The notes under the pieces: model-generated
The model's input: the letters and a program-made list of their open reading frames with translations, nothing else
Told to the model about the DNA's origin: nothing
Database searches by the model: none
In this document: piece by piece, positions 35,402 through 46,306 of the stretch
How the letters are laid out: each line of letters starts with the position of its first letter
Numbering within the stretch: the stretch's first letter is position 1
Position numbers and translations under genes: made by a program
Assembly (NCBI GenBank): GCA_022482495.1
Contig: JAKVPA010000002.1
Coordinates: forward strand, 62,001 to 126,000
Source: Sphaerochaeta sp.
Lineage (GTDB): Bacteria; Spirochaetota; Spirochaetia; Sphaerochaetales; Sphaerochaetaceae
DNA length: 64,000 nucleotides
Direction of reading: 5' to 3'

Positions 35402-35432
35402 CCCTTCCTGGTTTCTAAAGGAAGGGCTTTTT
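35402..35432 (+). terminator. regulated terminator overlapping the metK ribosome-binding site
   Basis: CCCTTCC (35402-35408) pairs with GGAAGGG (35420-35426), followed by CTTTTT ending at the metK ATG. The 3' arm is also the only Shine-Dalgarno (GGAAGG), so the structure could block both elongation and initiation. Its 5' arm is shared with the antiterminator. Confidence 0.8.
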
Positions 35433-36581
35433 ATGTTAGAGAAAGGATACCATGTATTCACTTCGGAATCGGTAAGCGAGGGACATCCCGACAAGGTCTG
35501 TGACCAGATCGCGGATGCCATCCTGGATGCGTGCCTCAGGGAAGACAAGCACTCCCACGTGGCATGCGAAGTGTTCGCCACCACCAACACCGTGGTGGTC
35601 GGTGGGGAGATCACCACCAAAGCGACGCTGGACGTGGATGCCATCGTGCGCTCCGTCGTCGCAGGCATCGGCTACACCGAGCCGCACTGCGGCTTTGACG
35701 CCGAATCCCTCACCGTGCTCAATCTGATCAAAAAGCAGAGCCCGGACATCGCCATGGGGGTCAACTCGGACACCTCGAAGAGCCATCGCCAAGGTGCCGG
35801 TGACCAGGGAATGATGTTCGGTTTCGCCTGTGACGAGACACCGGAACTGATGCCCGCTCCGATCATGTACGCCCATGCCCTGCTTCGCAAGGCGACGGAA
35901 CTGCGCAAGAGCGGCAAGGCTCCGTTCCTCCGCCCTGACTCCAAGAGCCAGGTTTCCGTCATCTACAAGGATGGGATGCCGGTGGGGATCGATACGGTGG
36001 TCATCAGCCATCAGACGACGCCGGATGCCACCGAACAGCAGATCCACGACTTCATGCTGAATGAGGTGATCAAACCGGTGCTCGGCCACAATGACCTGAT
36101 CACCAAGGATACCAAGTTCTACATCAACCCGACGGGTCGGTTCGTCATCGGCGGGCCTGCAGGAGATACCGGCGTGACGGGACGGAAGATCATCGTCGAT
36201 ACGTACGGCGGCATGGGACGCCACGGTGGCGGAGCCTTCAGCGGCAAGGATCCCTCCAAGGTGGACCGCAGCGCGGCCTACATGGCACGTTACGTGGCAA
36301 AGAACCTGGTGGCAAACCACCTGTGCAAGAAGTGTGAGGTGCAGTTCAGCTACGCCATCGGCGTGCCTGATCCCATCTCCATCTTCGTCGATTCGTTCGG
36401 CACCGGTGTGGTGGAGGACAGCAAGCTCGAGGAGATCGTACGCTCCAACTTCGACCTGTCGCCCAGCGGCATCATCGAGACGCTGGATCTGCTCCGGCCG
36501 ATCTACCAGGCCAACGACAACTACGGTCATTTCGGTCGTGCGGGCGTTCCCTGGGAACAGATTGTTACATTAAAGAAATAA
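35433..36581 (+). CDS. metK: S-adenosylmethionine synthetase
   Basis: The 382-residue protein makes S-adenosylmethionine from methionine and ATP. Visible are [18 protein letters not shown] at the N-terminus (catalytic His and metal-binding Asp), [19 protein letters not shown] (about 121-132), the P-loop-like [19 protein letters not shown] (about 264) and FGRAGVPWE near the end. Full length for the family. Expression is predicted to be shut off by SAM through the leader RNA. Terminators follow within 60 bases. Confidence 0.98.
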   Translation: MLEKGYHVFTSESVSEGHPDKVCDQIADAILDACLREDKHSHVACEVFATTNTVVVGGEITTKATLDVDAIVRSVVAGIGYTEPHCGFDAESLTVLNLIKKQSPDIAMGVNSDTSKSHRQGAGDQGMMFGFACDETPELMPAPIMYAHALLRKATELRKSGKAPFLRPDSKSQVSVIYKDGMPVGIDTVVISHQTTPDATEQQIHDFMLNEVIKPVLGHNDLITKDTKFYINPTGRFVIGGPAGDTGVTGRKIIVDTYGGMGRHGGGAFSGKDPSKVDRSAAYMARYVAKNLVANHLCKKCEVQFSYAIGVPDPISIFVDSFGTGVVEDSKLEEIVRSNFDLSPSGIIETLDLLRPIYQANDNYGHFGRAGVPWEQIVTLKK

Positions 36582-36598
36582 CCCAATCAAACGGAAAT

Positions 36599-36620
36599 CC
36601 TCCGCCTTTCGACGGAGGGT
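36599..36620 (+). terminator. terminator of metK
   Basis: CCTCCG (36599-36604) pairs with CGGAGG (36613-36618), followed by GTTT. It is weak and backed up by the next hairpin. Confidence 0.6.
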
Positions 36621-36630
36621 TTCAGAGGGT

Positions 36631-36664
36631 AAAAAAAGCGCCTTCCGAACGGGAGGCGCTTTTT
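36631..36664. terminator. bidirectional terminator between metK and jag
   Basis: AAAAAGCGCCT (36633-36643) pairs with AGGCGCTTTTT (36654-36664). T-runs occur on both strands, serving convergent metK and the rpmH-rnpA-yidC-jag operon. Confidence 0.85.
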
Positions 36665-36684
36665 GTCACGATGGCTTGTTACGG

Positions 36685-37406
36685 TTAATTTTGTTTCAAT
36701 GTGATGCGAATCTGCTTGTACAGGCCGTCACCTTCGCTCTTGGTATCCACGCCGTAGTCGTTCAGCGCGGTGTGCACCAGGCGGCGTTCGAACGGATTCA
36801 TCGGTTCAAGCAACACGCTGCGACCGGACCGCTTGACCTGGTCGGCGCTCTTCAGCGCCATGCGGATCAACTGCTCCTCGTGGCGGGTGCGGTAGTTCTC
36901 GCTGTCGACGATCACCTTCAGGTCGTTGTCCGTCTTTCCGGCGAACACATTGGCGACCAGCTGGATTGCATCCAGGTTCTTCCCTTTGCGTCCGATGATG
37001 ATCGAACTGTACTCACTGTCGATGTTCAGCCCAAGTTTGCGTTCCTTGCGGTAGGCGACATTGACCGTGGCGGGATAGCCCCATCTTCTCCAGGATCCCG
37101 GTGACGAACGCCACTGATGCTGTTCTCCAGATCGGGATTGGGTGACTGCTCGAGATCCGGGCCATCCTCGTCCGTCGCGGGAAGCACCCGTTTGGCAACC
37201 TTTCCCATCGGGGTGATGTCATCAGGCAGTGGCGCGATGTTGTCGTCGTCAAAATGGATGCGGATCTTTACGCTGCTCTTTTTGAACAATCCGCCGCGGG
37301 TATTTTCCACAACCTCCACATCAAAGTCCTCACGCTCGATGTGCAGTTCGTCAATGGCCTTCGCGATCGCTTCCTGTTCGGTTTTTCCTTCAAATTCTTT
37401 GACCAT
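36685..37406 (-). CDS. jag: RNA-binding protein Jag/KhpB, interrupted by two frameshifts
   Basis: The N-terminal Jag domain (FEGKTEQEAIAKAIDEL) lies in one frame. The KH domain start (VAFVTGILEKMG) is in a second frame. The rest (PATVNVAYRKERKLGLNI, IIIGRKGKNLDAIQLV, then the R3H-type DLKVIVDSENYRTRHEEQL) is in a third. Two single-base insertions would restore one frame of about 240 residues: an extra A near 37115 and an extra G in the G4 run at 37079-37082. KhpB binds RNA with KhpA and influences cell-wall synthesis and division. Last gene of the rpmH operon, as in many bacteria. The homopolymer site suggests assembly error. Confidence 0.85.
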
Positions 37407-37416
37407 AACGGCCTCC

Positions 37417-39222
37417 TCATTTGGTGTTCTTGTTCTTGCCAGGGAACTGCTTGCCCTTCACGACAGCCTTGGCGCGGTCTTTTTCGGCCTGTTTCTTGTT
37501 GGTGATCATCTGCTGGACGATGGATATGACGTTCATCACGGACCAGTACAGCATCAAGCCGGAAGGAGAATTGTACAACCAGAAGAAGAAGATCAACGGC
37601 ATGCCGTAGGTCATGAACTTCATCATGCCCTGCTGTTGCCCGCTCGTCTGGGTATTCTGGGTGATTTTCATCGAATAAATCATGCTGATCGTGTACAGGA
37701 TCGGCAGGATATGCAGCTGGTTGCCCAACAAAGGAATATTGAAGCTGAAGACAAACACCACATCAGGCTGGGAGAGATCGGGGATCCATCCGGGAATGAA
37801 CATTGCTCCGCGCAGCTCGAAGTGCTTGTTGAGCAGTCCGAAGAACGCGATCAGGATGGGGAACTGGATCAACATCGGCAGACAGCCGCCCATTGGGTTG
37901 ATCTTCTCCTTCTTGTACAGTTCGGCCATCAGCTCGTTCTGTTTCTGCGGATTGTCCGGATACCGGTCCTTGATGGCCTGCATCTGCGGACCAAGCTCGC
38001 TCATTTTCGCCGTGCTGCGCATGCTGGCCTTGGTCAACGGATACAGGATCAACTTCAACAGGAACGTCACCAGAATGATGCCGATGCCGTAGTTGGGGAT
38101 GATCTTGTAGAAGATGTTCAGGATCCACATCAGGAAGCTTTCCAGCCAGCCGAGGGCCGTCGAGCTGTCCAGCGCCATCTCCAGATTCAGGCCGGAGACT
38201 CCGAAACTGTTGTCCTGGGCGTTGTTGTAGATCGTCATGTTCTTCTTCAGCTGCGGTCCGATGTAGAAGCGGAACGTATCTGAGGTGTGGGCGCTCTTCA
38301 CCGCAGGGCGGGTCAGGTAGATCGAGCTGGTCAGCGCGATCCCCTCTTCCGTATCGGGAAGCTGGCTGAGGGAGAGCGTGTAGTGGGTGGCGTCAGGAAT
38401 GGCGATGGCGGAGAAGTATTTGCCCGTCAAGGCGACCCAGCTGATCGTCGCGTCGGAGGTGTACCGTCCGTTCTTCAAGCTTATCTGGGTCTTTTTCTTC
38501 GAACCATCCTTCTTCAGATAGAAATGACGGTATTCGTACTGGTCCTGGGGCATCTTCTCGAAGGCAGGTCCCAACTGGGGTTCAAAGGCCAGCGTATAGG
38601 CGTTGTTCTCATAGGAAAGCGGAATCGCCTTGTTGACGCTGTTGTCGACGGCCACGTTCACCTCAAACAGGTAGTCGTCCTTGCCGAACGTGTACGTCTT
38701 GGTGATGGTGAAGGGATCTTCGTTGCCGTTGATGGAGAACGTCTGGGTGAAGATCACCTTGTTCCCGTCGATGGTGTGGTTGAAGACGGCGTCGATCGGA
38801 TTGGTCTTGTCGTCTCCGGCGTACATCAGGAAGGCGTTTTTTCCGCTCTCCCCTTTGAACAGCAGTTCCACCGGGTCCCCGTTTGTGGTGTGTTTGTTCA
38901 GCTTGATGGAGGAGACGGACGCCCCTTTGGGATCGAACGTGATGGTGAACACCTCATTGGAGAAGGTGAACGGCGTTGCGTCGGCATTCTTGTCGTCCAC
39001 CGGAAGGAATGATCCCTTGGCATCAGAACCATAGGCGAGATTGCTTGGCACCACCACCGTCTGGGAAGCGGAAAGCGCCGCATCATCGGTGGTTGGGGAG
39101 GTTTCTTCCACGCTTTCCGTAGCTGTGGCAGGCTGGGCCGGATAGAACATCGTCTGGATCGTCATGCCGACGGTAATGACGATCACGGACAGAATGACCG
39201 CAATGATGGTGTTTTTTTCCAT
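37417..39222 (-). CDS. yidC: membrane protein insertase YidC
   Basis: The 601-residue protein has the long Gram-negative-type layout: an N-terminal anchor helix (about 6-25), a large periplasmic domain (about 30-340) and a C-terminal 60KD_IMP core. The core shows YGIGIILVTFLLKLILYPLT, ELGPQMQAIKDRYPDNPQKQNELMAELYKKEKINP (split here only for description, about 415-450), GGCLPMLIQFPI and the final hydrophobic pairs, with a basic tail (KGKQFPGKNKNTK). It inserts membrane proteins with or without SecYEG. It lies between rnpA and jag; the small yidD gene often found here is absent. Confidence 0.96.
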   Translation of the reverse strand: MEKNTIIAVILSVIVITVGMTIQTMFYPAQPATATESVEETSPTTDDAALSASQTVVVPSNLAYGSDAKGSFLPVDDKNADATPFTFSNEVFTITFDPKGASVSSIKLNKHTTNGDPVELLFKGESGKNAFLMYAGDDKTNPIDAVFNHTIDGNKVIFTQTFSINGNEDPFTITKTYTFGKDDYLFEVNVAVDNSVNKAIPLSYENNAYTLAFEPQLGPAFEKMPQDQYEYRHFYLKKDGSKKKTQISLKNGRYTSDATISWVALTGKYFSAIAIPDATHYTLSLSQLPDTEEGIALTSSIYLTRPAVKSAHTSDTFRFYIGPQLKKNMTIYNNAQDNSFGVSGLNLEMALDSSTALGWLESFLMWILNIFYKIIPNYGIGIILVTFLLKLILYPLTKASMRSTAKMSELGPQMQAIKDRYPDNPQKQNELMAELYKKEKINPMGGCLPMLIQFPILIAFFGLLNKHFELRGAMFIPGWIPDLSQPDVVFVFSFNIPLLGNQLHILPILYTISMIYSMKITQNTQTSGQQQGMMKFMTYGMPLIFFFWLYNSPSGLMLYWSVMNVISIVQQMITNKKQAEKDRAKAVVKGKQFPGKNKNTK

Positions 39223-39287
39223 ATCTTCTCCTGGTAGAACAGTCGTTGGGATGTCTCAGGAATGATACGGCATGGTACGGGTATTGG

Positions 39288-39656
39288 TTAGGAGAGTGAT
39301 GACGTGCCGGATGGCGTGGTGACCCCTGCTTTTTCGCAAAGGTGCAACAACTGCTGTGTCAACATGGTGAAGTCGTAGGCATTTCCTGGATAAACCACAA
39401 AAGCAAAATCGTACCCAGAGACCAACCTTTCCTTAGAAGTCCGCCAGAATTCCTTGATTTGTCTTCGGATCTTGTTCCGTTGCACCGCGTTGCCGTAGTG
39501 CCGTACCGGAATCACGATAATCCTCGACCAGCCAAGGTCATTCTTTCCCACAATCAGTCTGATGCCTTTGCAAGAAGTGGCTTTCCCCTGTTTGAAAATT
39601 CGGTCAATCTCTGGACGATTACGGACAATCTCACTCTTAGTAAGGCTTTTTCTCAT
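39288..39656 (-). CDS. rnpA: ribonuclease P protein component
   Basis: The 122-residue basic protein starts [13 protein letters not shown] and contains the RNase P signature region [18 protein letters not shown] (about 53-70). It assists the catalytic RNA in maturing tRNA 5' ends. The ATG at 39656 lies inside the last codons of rpmH, so the two genes overlap by 20 bases in different frames. The longer frame to 39746 would run through rpmH and is rejected. Confidence 0.95.
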   Translation of the reverse strand: MRKSLTKSEIVRNRPEIDRIFKQGKATSCKGIRLIVGKNDLGWSRIIVIPVRHYGNAVQRNKIRRQIKEFWRTSKERLVSGYDFAFVVYPGNAYDFTMLTQQLLHLCEKAGVTTPSGTSSLS

Positions 39657-39804
39657 CGCTGGCAGTAAGCTTGTATCTGCCCGCAGCCCTTCTTCTGGCA
39701 AGGACGGCGCGACCGCCTTTGGTTGCCATGCGGGCGCGGAACCCAAACTTCCTCGTCCTTCTCATCTTGCTCGGCTGATACGTTCTTTTCCCTTTGTAAC
39801 TCAT
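39637..39804 (-). CDS. rpmH: 50S ribosomal protein L34
   Basis: This gene was read directly from the sequence. It encodes 55 residues: [20 protein letters not shown], then the L34 core [19 protein letters not shown] and a tail ending TASDEKKPY. That is slightly longer than the usual 44-47 residues. TTGGAG precedes the ATG by 7 bases. The stop lies 20 bases inside rnpA. L34 is an early-assembling large-subunit protein, and the rpmH-rnpA order is widely conserved near the origin. Confidence 0.97.
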   Translation of the reverse strand: MSYKGKRTYQPSKMRRTRKFGFRARMATKGGRAVLARRRAAGRYKLTASDEKKPY

Positions 39805-39824
39805 ATTGCAACTCCAAATTTCAT

Positions 39825-39856
39825 CGCATACTGTATGCGCGGATTTTCACACACAA
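39825..39856 (-). promoter_or_regulatory. rpmH promoter with palindrome over the -10
   Basis: Minus strand TTGTGT (39851-39856), 17 bases, CAGTAT (39828-39833). A 15-base palindrome, CGCATAC-T-GTATGCG (39825-39839), covers the weak -10. Confidence 0.45.
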
Positions 39857-39880
39857 AAAACGGGGACAGTATCCCCCCGT
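39854..39880 (-). terminator. terminator of the dnaN-recF-dciA operon
   Basis: On the minus strand ACGGGG pairs with CCCCGT (arms 39875-39880 and 39860-39865), followed by a run of T (39854-39859). Confidence 0.8.
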
Positions 39881-39930
39881 GAGACATAAACTATAGTGAG
39901 AGACCCCCGTTACGTCAAGCATTCCGGCGA

Positions 39931-40227
39931 TCAAGAGAGCAGAAGAATTTTCCGGATTCCCAGTGATGGATACTCCTTTCGTACTTTGGAGATGATTTTG
40001 CCCTGTTGCATGGAGAACAACTGGCTCCATGCCGGATGGTCGGCCCGGACGACCAACGTATCCCCTTTGATCTCCTTCAGCGTGATGTGTCCGACAAACT
40101 TCTCCCCGATGATCTCATCCCAATGGGAGATCATCTGGTAGCGCTTGTCGCTGTCCGTATCGATGTTCAGCGAACCCATCACCTTTTTCACCAGGAGCTG
40201 CGCATCGATGAATTCCTTGTCATCCAC
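39931..40227 (-). CDS. dciA: DciA-like DUF721 protein
   Basis: The 98-residue protein has the DUF721 core: W-DEIIGEKFVGHI (about 36-49), GDTLVVRADHPAWSQLFS and KIISKVRKEYP. DciA proteins load or operate the replicative helicase in bacteria lacking DnaC or DnaI. Position after recF next to the origin fits. The start is GTG at 40227, overlapping the recF stop (GTGGATGA), with GGGAGG upstream. Confidence 0.85.
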   Translation of the reverse strand: MDDKEFIDAQLLVKKVMGSLNIDTDSDKRYQMISHWDEIIGEKFVGHITLKEIKGDTLVVRADHPAWSQLFSMQQGKIISKVRKEYPSLGIRKILLLS

Positions 40228-41308
40228 GAGCTTGGAACCTCCCGTCCTTCACATCATACACCAGCGTTTCCTGGGAAGGAACCTCGGAGAAGTACCGTTC
40301 CTCAGGAAGAAACGTGAAAAACGCCTGGTCATACCCGTCGATCATCTGGAGAAACCGGTTGCGTTTCTCCAGATCCAGCTCAAGCAACACGTCATCCACC
40401 AGAATGACCGGTTTCCGTCCCGTCTTCATGGTGAAGAACCGCATTTGGGCGATCCGGAACAGCAACGATGCCAGCCGGAGTTGCCCGGTGGAACCGATGT
40501 CGGAGAACGGACGCTGCCCGCAGAGGACGATGAACCGGTCGCGGTGAATGCCACTGGATGTGGTTTCCAACGCATAGTCTCGCTCCCTGGTCTGCCGCAA
40601 CGCCTGGATGACGGCTTCGGGGTTGTCACATTCCTTCCAAGAGGGACGATAGACGATGGTGATGTCCTGGTCTGTTCCGCTTACCTGACGATACAGCGAG
40701 GGAAATATCCGGTTGAACTCCTCAACCGCCTGGATTCTCCGTTTTTGGATGGAGAGTCCGTAGCCGGCGAGCTGCTGGTCATATACGGAAAGCAGCCCTT
40801 CCTGACGATCCTTCACCGCCTGGTTCCGTTGCCGGAGCACCCGGCGGTAGCGGCGCAGGTCATCGAAGAACAGCGGATCGTACAGACTCATCGTCTGGTC
40901 GAAGAACTTGCGCCGTTGTTCCGGTTCTCCGTTGACGAACCAGATGTCATCGTGGCTGAACACGATGCAGGGAATGGTATAGATCAACTCCTTCCGGTCA
41001 GTGATGACCCGCTCATCCAGCGTGATGGTCCGTTTGGCGTCCTTGTACACCAGGCTCATCATCCGGTTTTGGCCGTCATCATCCAGAAACGTCCCACAGA
41101 GGCGGAATCCTTCCGTGCCGTGCTGGATCATATCCTTGATGTCGGCTGTCCGGAACGAAGAGCCGTAACAGAGCGTGTAGATTGCTTCCAGAAAGTTGGT
41201 TTTCCCTTGTCCGTTCTCCCCAACGAGCAATACCTGCCGGGAACCGACAGGTATCGTCTCTGCAATGAGATTTCTGAATTGTGCCGTCTGGATGGAAGAA
41301 AAACGCAT
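40220..41308 (-). CDS. recF: DNA replication and repair protein RecF
   Basis: The 362-residue SMC-like ATPase has TAQFRNLIAETI, Walker A LVGENGQGKTNFLEAIYTL (about 28-46), GSTGQLRLASLLFRIAQM (signature region, about 283) and Walker B PVILVDDVLLELD (about 312). RecF helps load RecA at gaps. Its ATG overlaps the dnaN stop (ATGA) and its stop overlaps the dciA start, giving a tight dnaN-recF-dciA operon. Confidence 0.95.
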   Translation of the reverse strand: MRFSSIQTAQFRNLIAETIPVGSRQVLLVGENGQGKTNFLEAIYTLCYGSSFRTADIKDMIQHGTEGFRLCGTFLDDDGQNRMMSLVYKDAKRTITLDERVITDRKELIYTIPCIVFSHDDIWFVNGEPEQRRKFFDQTMSLYDPLFFDDLRRYRRVLRQRNQAVKDRQEGLLSVYDQQLAGYGLSIQKRRIQAVEEFNRIFPSLYRQVSGTDQDITIVYRPSWKECDNPEAVIQALRQTRERDYALETTSSGIHRDRFIVLCGQRPFSDIGSTGQLRLASLLFRIAQMRFFTMKTGRKPVILVDDVLLELDLEKRNRFLQMIDGYDQAFFTFLPEERYFSEVPSQETLVYDVKDGRFQARG

Positions 41309-42423
41309 CAGCTGTTCGGCTGCATCGGCATGACCAGGTGGAAGTAGTCATGCTCTCCTTCCGGACAGAGGGTGATCGCACGTGACGGGGTGGTGAAGTT
41401 CAACGTGAACTTCTCGCCTTCCATCACCTTCAGCGGTGCCAGGATGTACTGGTAGTTCAGGCTGATGGTGCAGGTCTCCCCCTCGTATTCGCAGGGAATC
41501 TTCTCGCTTGCCGCCCCCAGTTCGTTTTCTTCGCTGTACAACGTCAACTCATCTTTGGAAATCTGCAGGTACAGCTTGCATACCTTGCTCTCGATGGCGA
41601 CGGATACACGTTTGATGGCATCCACCATCTCCTTGACTGGAGATCAGGCAGTGGGAAGTCTGGTTCTGGGGGACGACTCTTCGGTAATCAGGATACTGGC
41701 CTTTGATCAACGTCGAGTAGAAGAAACGATTCCCTATTTTGGCGAAGATCACGTTTTCCTTGATGCACAGATCAAACGTTCCTTCCCAGTGGAAAGTTTT
41801 TTCAGTTCGGTAAAGAACTTCGTCGGAATAATAATCGGTTTGAACTCTGGAATCTGTTCGCTGAACTTGCGTTCCACAATGCTCAGCCTGCGGCCGTCTG
41901 TTGCGATCAGATTCAATCCGGCCGCTGTTTTTTCCAGATACAGTCCACAGAGGTAATGGCGGGTTTCATCCGTACTGACGGAGAACAGCGTCTGGTCCGC
42001 CATTCCGATGAACGGTTTCTGTCCCAATGTGAAGAACGGAACCTCTCCCGGATTCTCCATCATGGGGAATTCAGCGCCATCGATGACCCTGAGGGTTGAT
42101 TTGAACTTGATGCTTCCACCTTGTGGGGTGATGGTCAGCTGGCGATCCTGCGTCTCAAACAGGATATCCGCATCAGAGGGAAGCAACCGGAGAATTTCCA
42201 GAAATTTCTCTCCGTATACCGTCGTACTGCCTTCCTCTTCCGTTTGTGCCGGAATCTGGGTGGTGAAGCCGGTGGCGTTGTCCGTTGCTTTGATGAGCAG
42301 CGTGTTGTTTTTCGCCTCGAGATAAATGTTGCTCAGGATGGAAAGCGAGCTTCTTTGCTGGGTGAAGTCCATTGAGAAGACGATTTCCGTGAGGATATCT
42401 TGTTGTTTGCAGTAGAATTTCAT
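41308..42423 (-). CDS. dnaN: DNA polymerase III beta sliding clamp, interrupted by frameshifts
   Basis: Three clamp domains are recognisable: MKFYCKQQDILTEI at the N-terminus, ATDGRRLSIVERKF in the middle, and YQYILAPLKVMEGEKFTLNF with HDYFHLVMPMQ at the C-terminus. The frame changes near 41765-41772: the coding strand reads TCTGTGCATC, where TCTGCATC would give LICIKENVIF. It changes again near 41643, where an extra A or G interrupts LIS-VKEMVDAI. The segment between (IFAKIGNRFFYSTLIKGQYP) is clearly beta clamp. The whole would be about 371 residues. The gene is essential, so the breaks are most likely assembly errors. Confidence 0.93.
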
Positions 42424-42631
42424 GCCTTACTCCGATTAGGTCTCTTTATTTTAATTCATCATAATCATAATACCACAAAAAACGGTGGATTTCTACGCAA
42501 TTCATTGTACACTTGTCCGTTACGCGTTGCACAACCGGTGGATAAAAAAGTGGATAACCCGGAATTCATCCACCGGACTTTTCAGTTGTCCACCTCAATC
42601 CACCGGCTATCAAGGGGAAATCCACCGGTTG
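42424..42631. other. probable oriC (dnaA-dnaN intergenic region)
   Basis: The region has an AT-rich stretch (about 42440-42480) next to seven DnaA-box-like sites. They are CGGTGGATT (42483), CCGGTGGATAA (42535-42545), AGTGGATAA (42549-42557), ATCCACCGG (42568-42576), TTGTCCACC (42586-42594), AATCCACCGG (42597-42606) and AATCCACCGGTT (about 42619-42630). Two point one way and four the other. Location beside dnaA, recF and gyrB is the classical origin context. Confidence 0.8.
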
Positions 42632-44023
42632 TTAATGTTGCTCCATGATTTCCTTTTTTAGTTTTGCAACGATGTTCCGCATGTCCGGATTAACGTTGCA
42701 CAGCGACTGGATCCGGTCATAGGCGTGCATGATGGTGGTATGGTCCCGTCCGCCGAATTCCGAACCGATTTCCGTGAAGGAATAGGTGGTCAGCTCTTTT
42801 GCCAGGTACATGGCGATCTGCCGGGGCTGAACCAGCGATTTGTTCTTCTTTTTGCTCTTCATGTCACTGGTGTTGACGTTGAAATAGGTGCATACCACCT
42901 TGTTGATCGCCTGGATGGAGATGCCCTGTTCCTTTTCCTGGGGTTTGAAGAACGGCATAGTGGACAACAGCTCTTTCGCCTTCTCCATCGTCAGTTCCTG
43001 GCCAAGCAGTTCGCTGTAGGAGATCAGCTTGGTAAGGGAGGCTTCCAGATCCCGGACGTTGGAGCGGACGTTTTGGGCAATATAGTCAATGATGTCCGCA
43101 TCGACCTGTTTGTTCTGCATTTTGCACTTGTTTCTGAGGATTGCGACCCTCGTTTCGTAGGCTGGTGGTTGGAGATCCACGTTCAAGCCACGCTCAAAAC
43201 GGTTGGTCAGACGGTCCATGACACCCTTCAGTTCGTTGATCGGACGATCGCAGGTGAAGACGATCTGCTTCTTCGCCTCGTACAGTTCGTTGAAGGTGTG
43301 GAACAGCTCTTCCTGCGTCTGGGTCTTCTGCTGGATGAACTGGATATCATCCATCAGAAGGACGTCCACCTTGCGGAACTTGTTCTTGAACTGCTGGGCT
43401 TTGCCGCTGCCTGCCGAGCCGATGGATTCGATGAATTCATTGGTGAACGCCTCTGCGGTGATGTACTGCACCTTCAGGTCTTTCTGGTGTTCCAGGATGT
43501 AGTTGCCGATGGCGTTGATCAAATGGGTTTTCCCTAGTCCTACTCCGCCGTAGATCAGGCAGGGGTTGTAGCTGATGCCCGGGTTCTTTGCGATGGCCAG
43601 GGACGCGTTCAGGGCGTAGATGCAGTTGTCACCGCTGACGAAGTTGGAAAACTGGTAGTCCGAGTTGATGTTGGCCGCCCTGCGGGCTTTCTCAAGACGT
43701 TCGTCATCGCTGGGAGCCTCCACGGCGCGTGCCGAGGATGAGGGATGCGCGGCTTGTTCCGTCTCCTTGCTGATGATGAACTGGATGGCGATGTCCTCCC
43801 CGCAGAGGCTGTGCATCGATGCGGTGATGTCATCGGAAAACAGTTTGGTCACGTTGTCATATACGAACTGGCTGGGTACAGCCAGAACAAGCTTTCCGGG
43901 AAGGGACTGGACATAGCTGATCCTGCTGAACCACGTGTTGTACAGGAATTCCTGGGTGGTTTTTTTCAGCGCGATGCAGGTCTCTTTCCAAAACGGAAGG
44001 TAATCGATTTTGTCGTTGCTCAT
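42632..44023 (-). CDS. dnaA: chromosomal replication initiator protein DnaA
   Basis: The 463-residue protein has domain I (about 1-85, FLYNTWFSRI), a short linker and an AAA+ domain: FSNFVSGDNCIYALNAS, Walker A YGGVGLGKTHLINAIGN (about 157), Walker B VDVLLMDDIQFI and sensor II. The domain IV helix-turn-helix ends in the DnaA signature IGSEFGGRDHTTIMHAYDRI (about 428). The start is the ATG at 44023, because the -10 TAGAAT ends 9 bases upstream; the in-frame TTG at 44029 would be at or before the transcription start. It binds the box clusters described here. Confidence 0.97.
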   Translation of the reverse strand: MSNDKIDYLPFWKETCIALKKTTQEFLYNTWFSRISYVQSLPGKLVLAVPSQFVYDNVTKLFSDDITASMHSLCGEDIAIQFIISKETEQAAHPSSSARAVEAPSDDERLEKARRAANINSDYQFSNFVSGDNCIYALNASLAIAKNPGISYNPCLIYGGVGLGKTHLINAIGNYILEHQKDLKVQYITAEAFTNEFIESIGSAGSGKAQQFKNKFRKVDVLLMDDIQFIQQKTQTQEELFHTFNELYEAKKQIVFTCDRPINELKGVMDRLTNRFERGLNVDLQPPAYETRVAILRNKCKMQNKQVDADIIDYIAQNVRSNVRDLEASLTKLISYSELLGQELTMEKAKELLSTMPFFKPQEKEQGISIQAINKVVCTYFNVNTSDMKSKKKNKSLVQPRQIAMYLAKELTTYSFTEIGSEFGGRDHTTIMHAYDRIQSLCNVNPDMRNIVAKLKKEIMEQH

Positions 44024-44031
44024 AGCCAACT

Positions 44032-44060
44032 ATTCTACATTTGTCACGGTGAGAGTGCAA
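44032..44060 (-). promoter_or_regulatory. dnaA promoter
   Basis: Minus strand TTGCAC (44055-44060), 17 bases, TAGAAT (44032-44037). The ATG begins 9 bases after the -10. Confidence 0.65.
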
Positions 44061-44143
44061 GCAAGTTTCAACCCCTTTTCTGGAAACTCGATAACTTATT
44101 TTATTATAATAAGATAAAAATAGAGTAAAAAACCCTCTGTGGC

Positions 44144-44173
44144 TTGCAAGACCCCACCGTTTTTGGGTATACT
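44144..44173 (+). promoter_or_regulatory. gyrB promoter
   Basis: TTGCAA (44144-44149), 18 bases, TATACT (44168-44173). A leader of about 45 bases contains AAGGAA before the ATG at 44225. A palindrome TTATTATAATAA lies upstream at 44101-44112. Confidence 0.65.
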
Positions 44174-44224
44174 TAACGATGCAAGAGTACGGTCTTTTGC
44201 ACTACAAAACAAGGAATTAATTGA

Positions 44225-46291
<2,067 letters not shown>

Positions 46292-46306
46292 GGAAAGGAT
46301 AAAATC

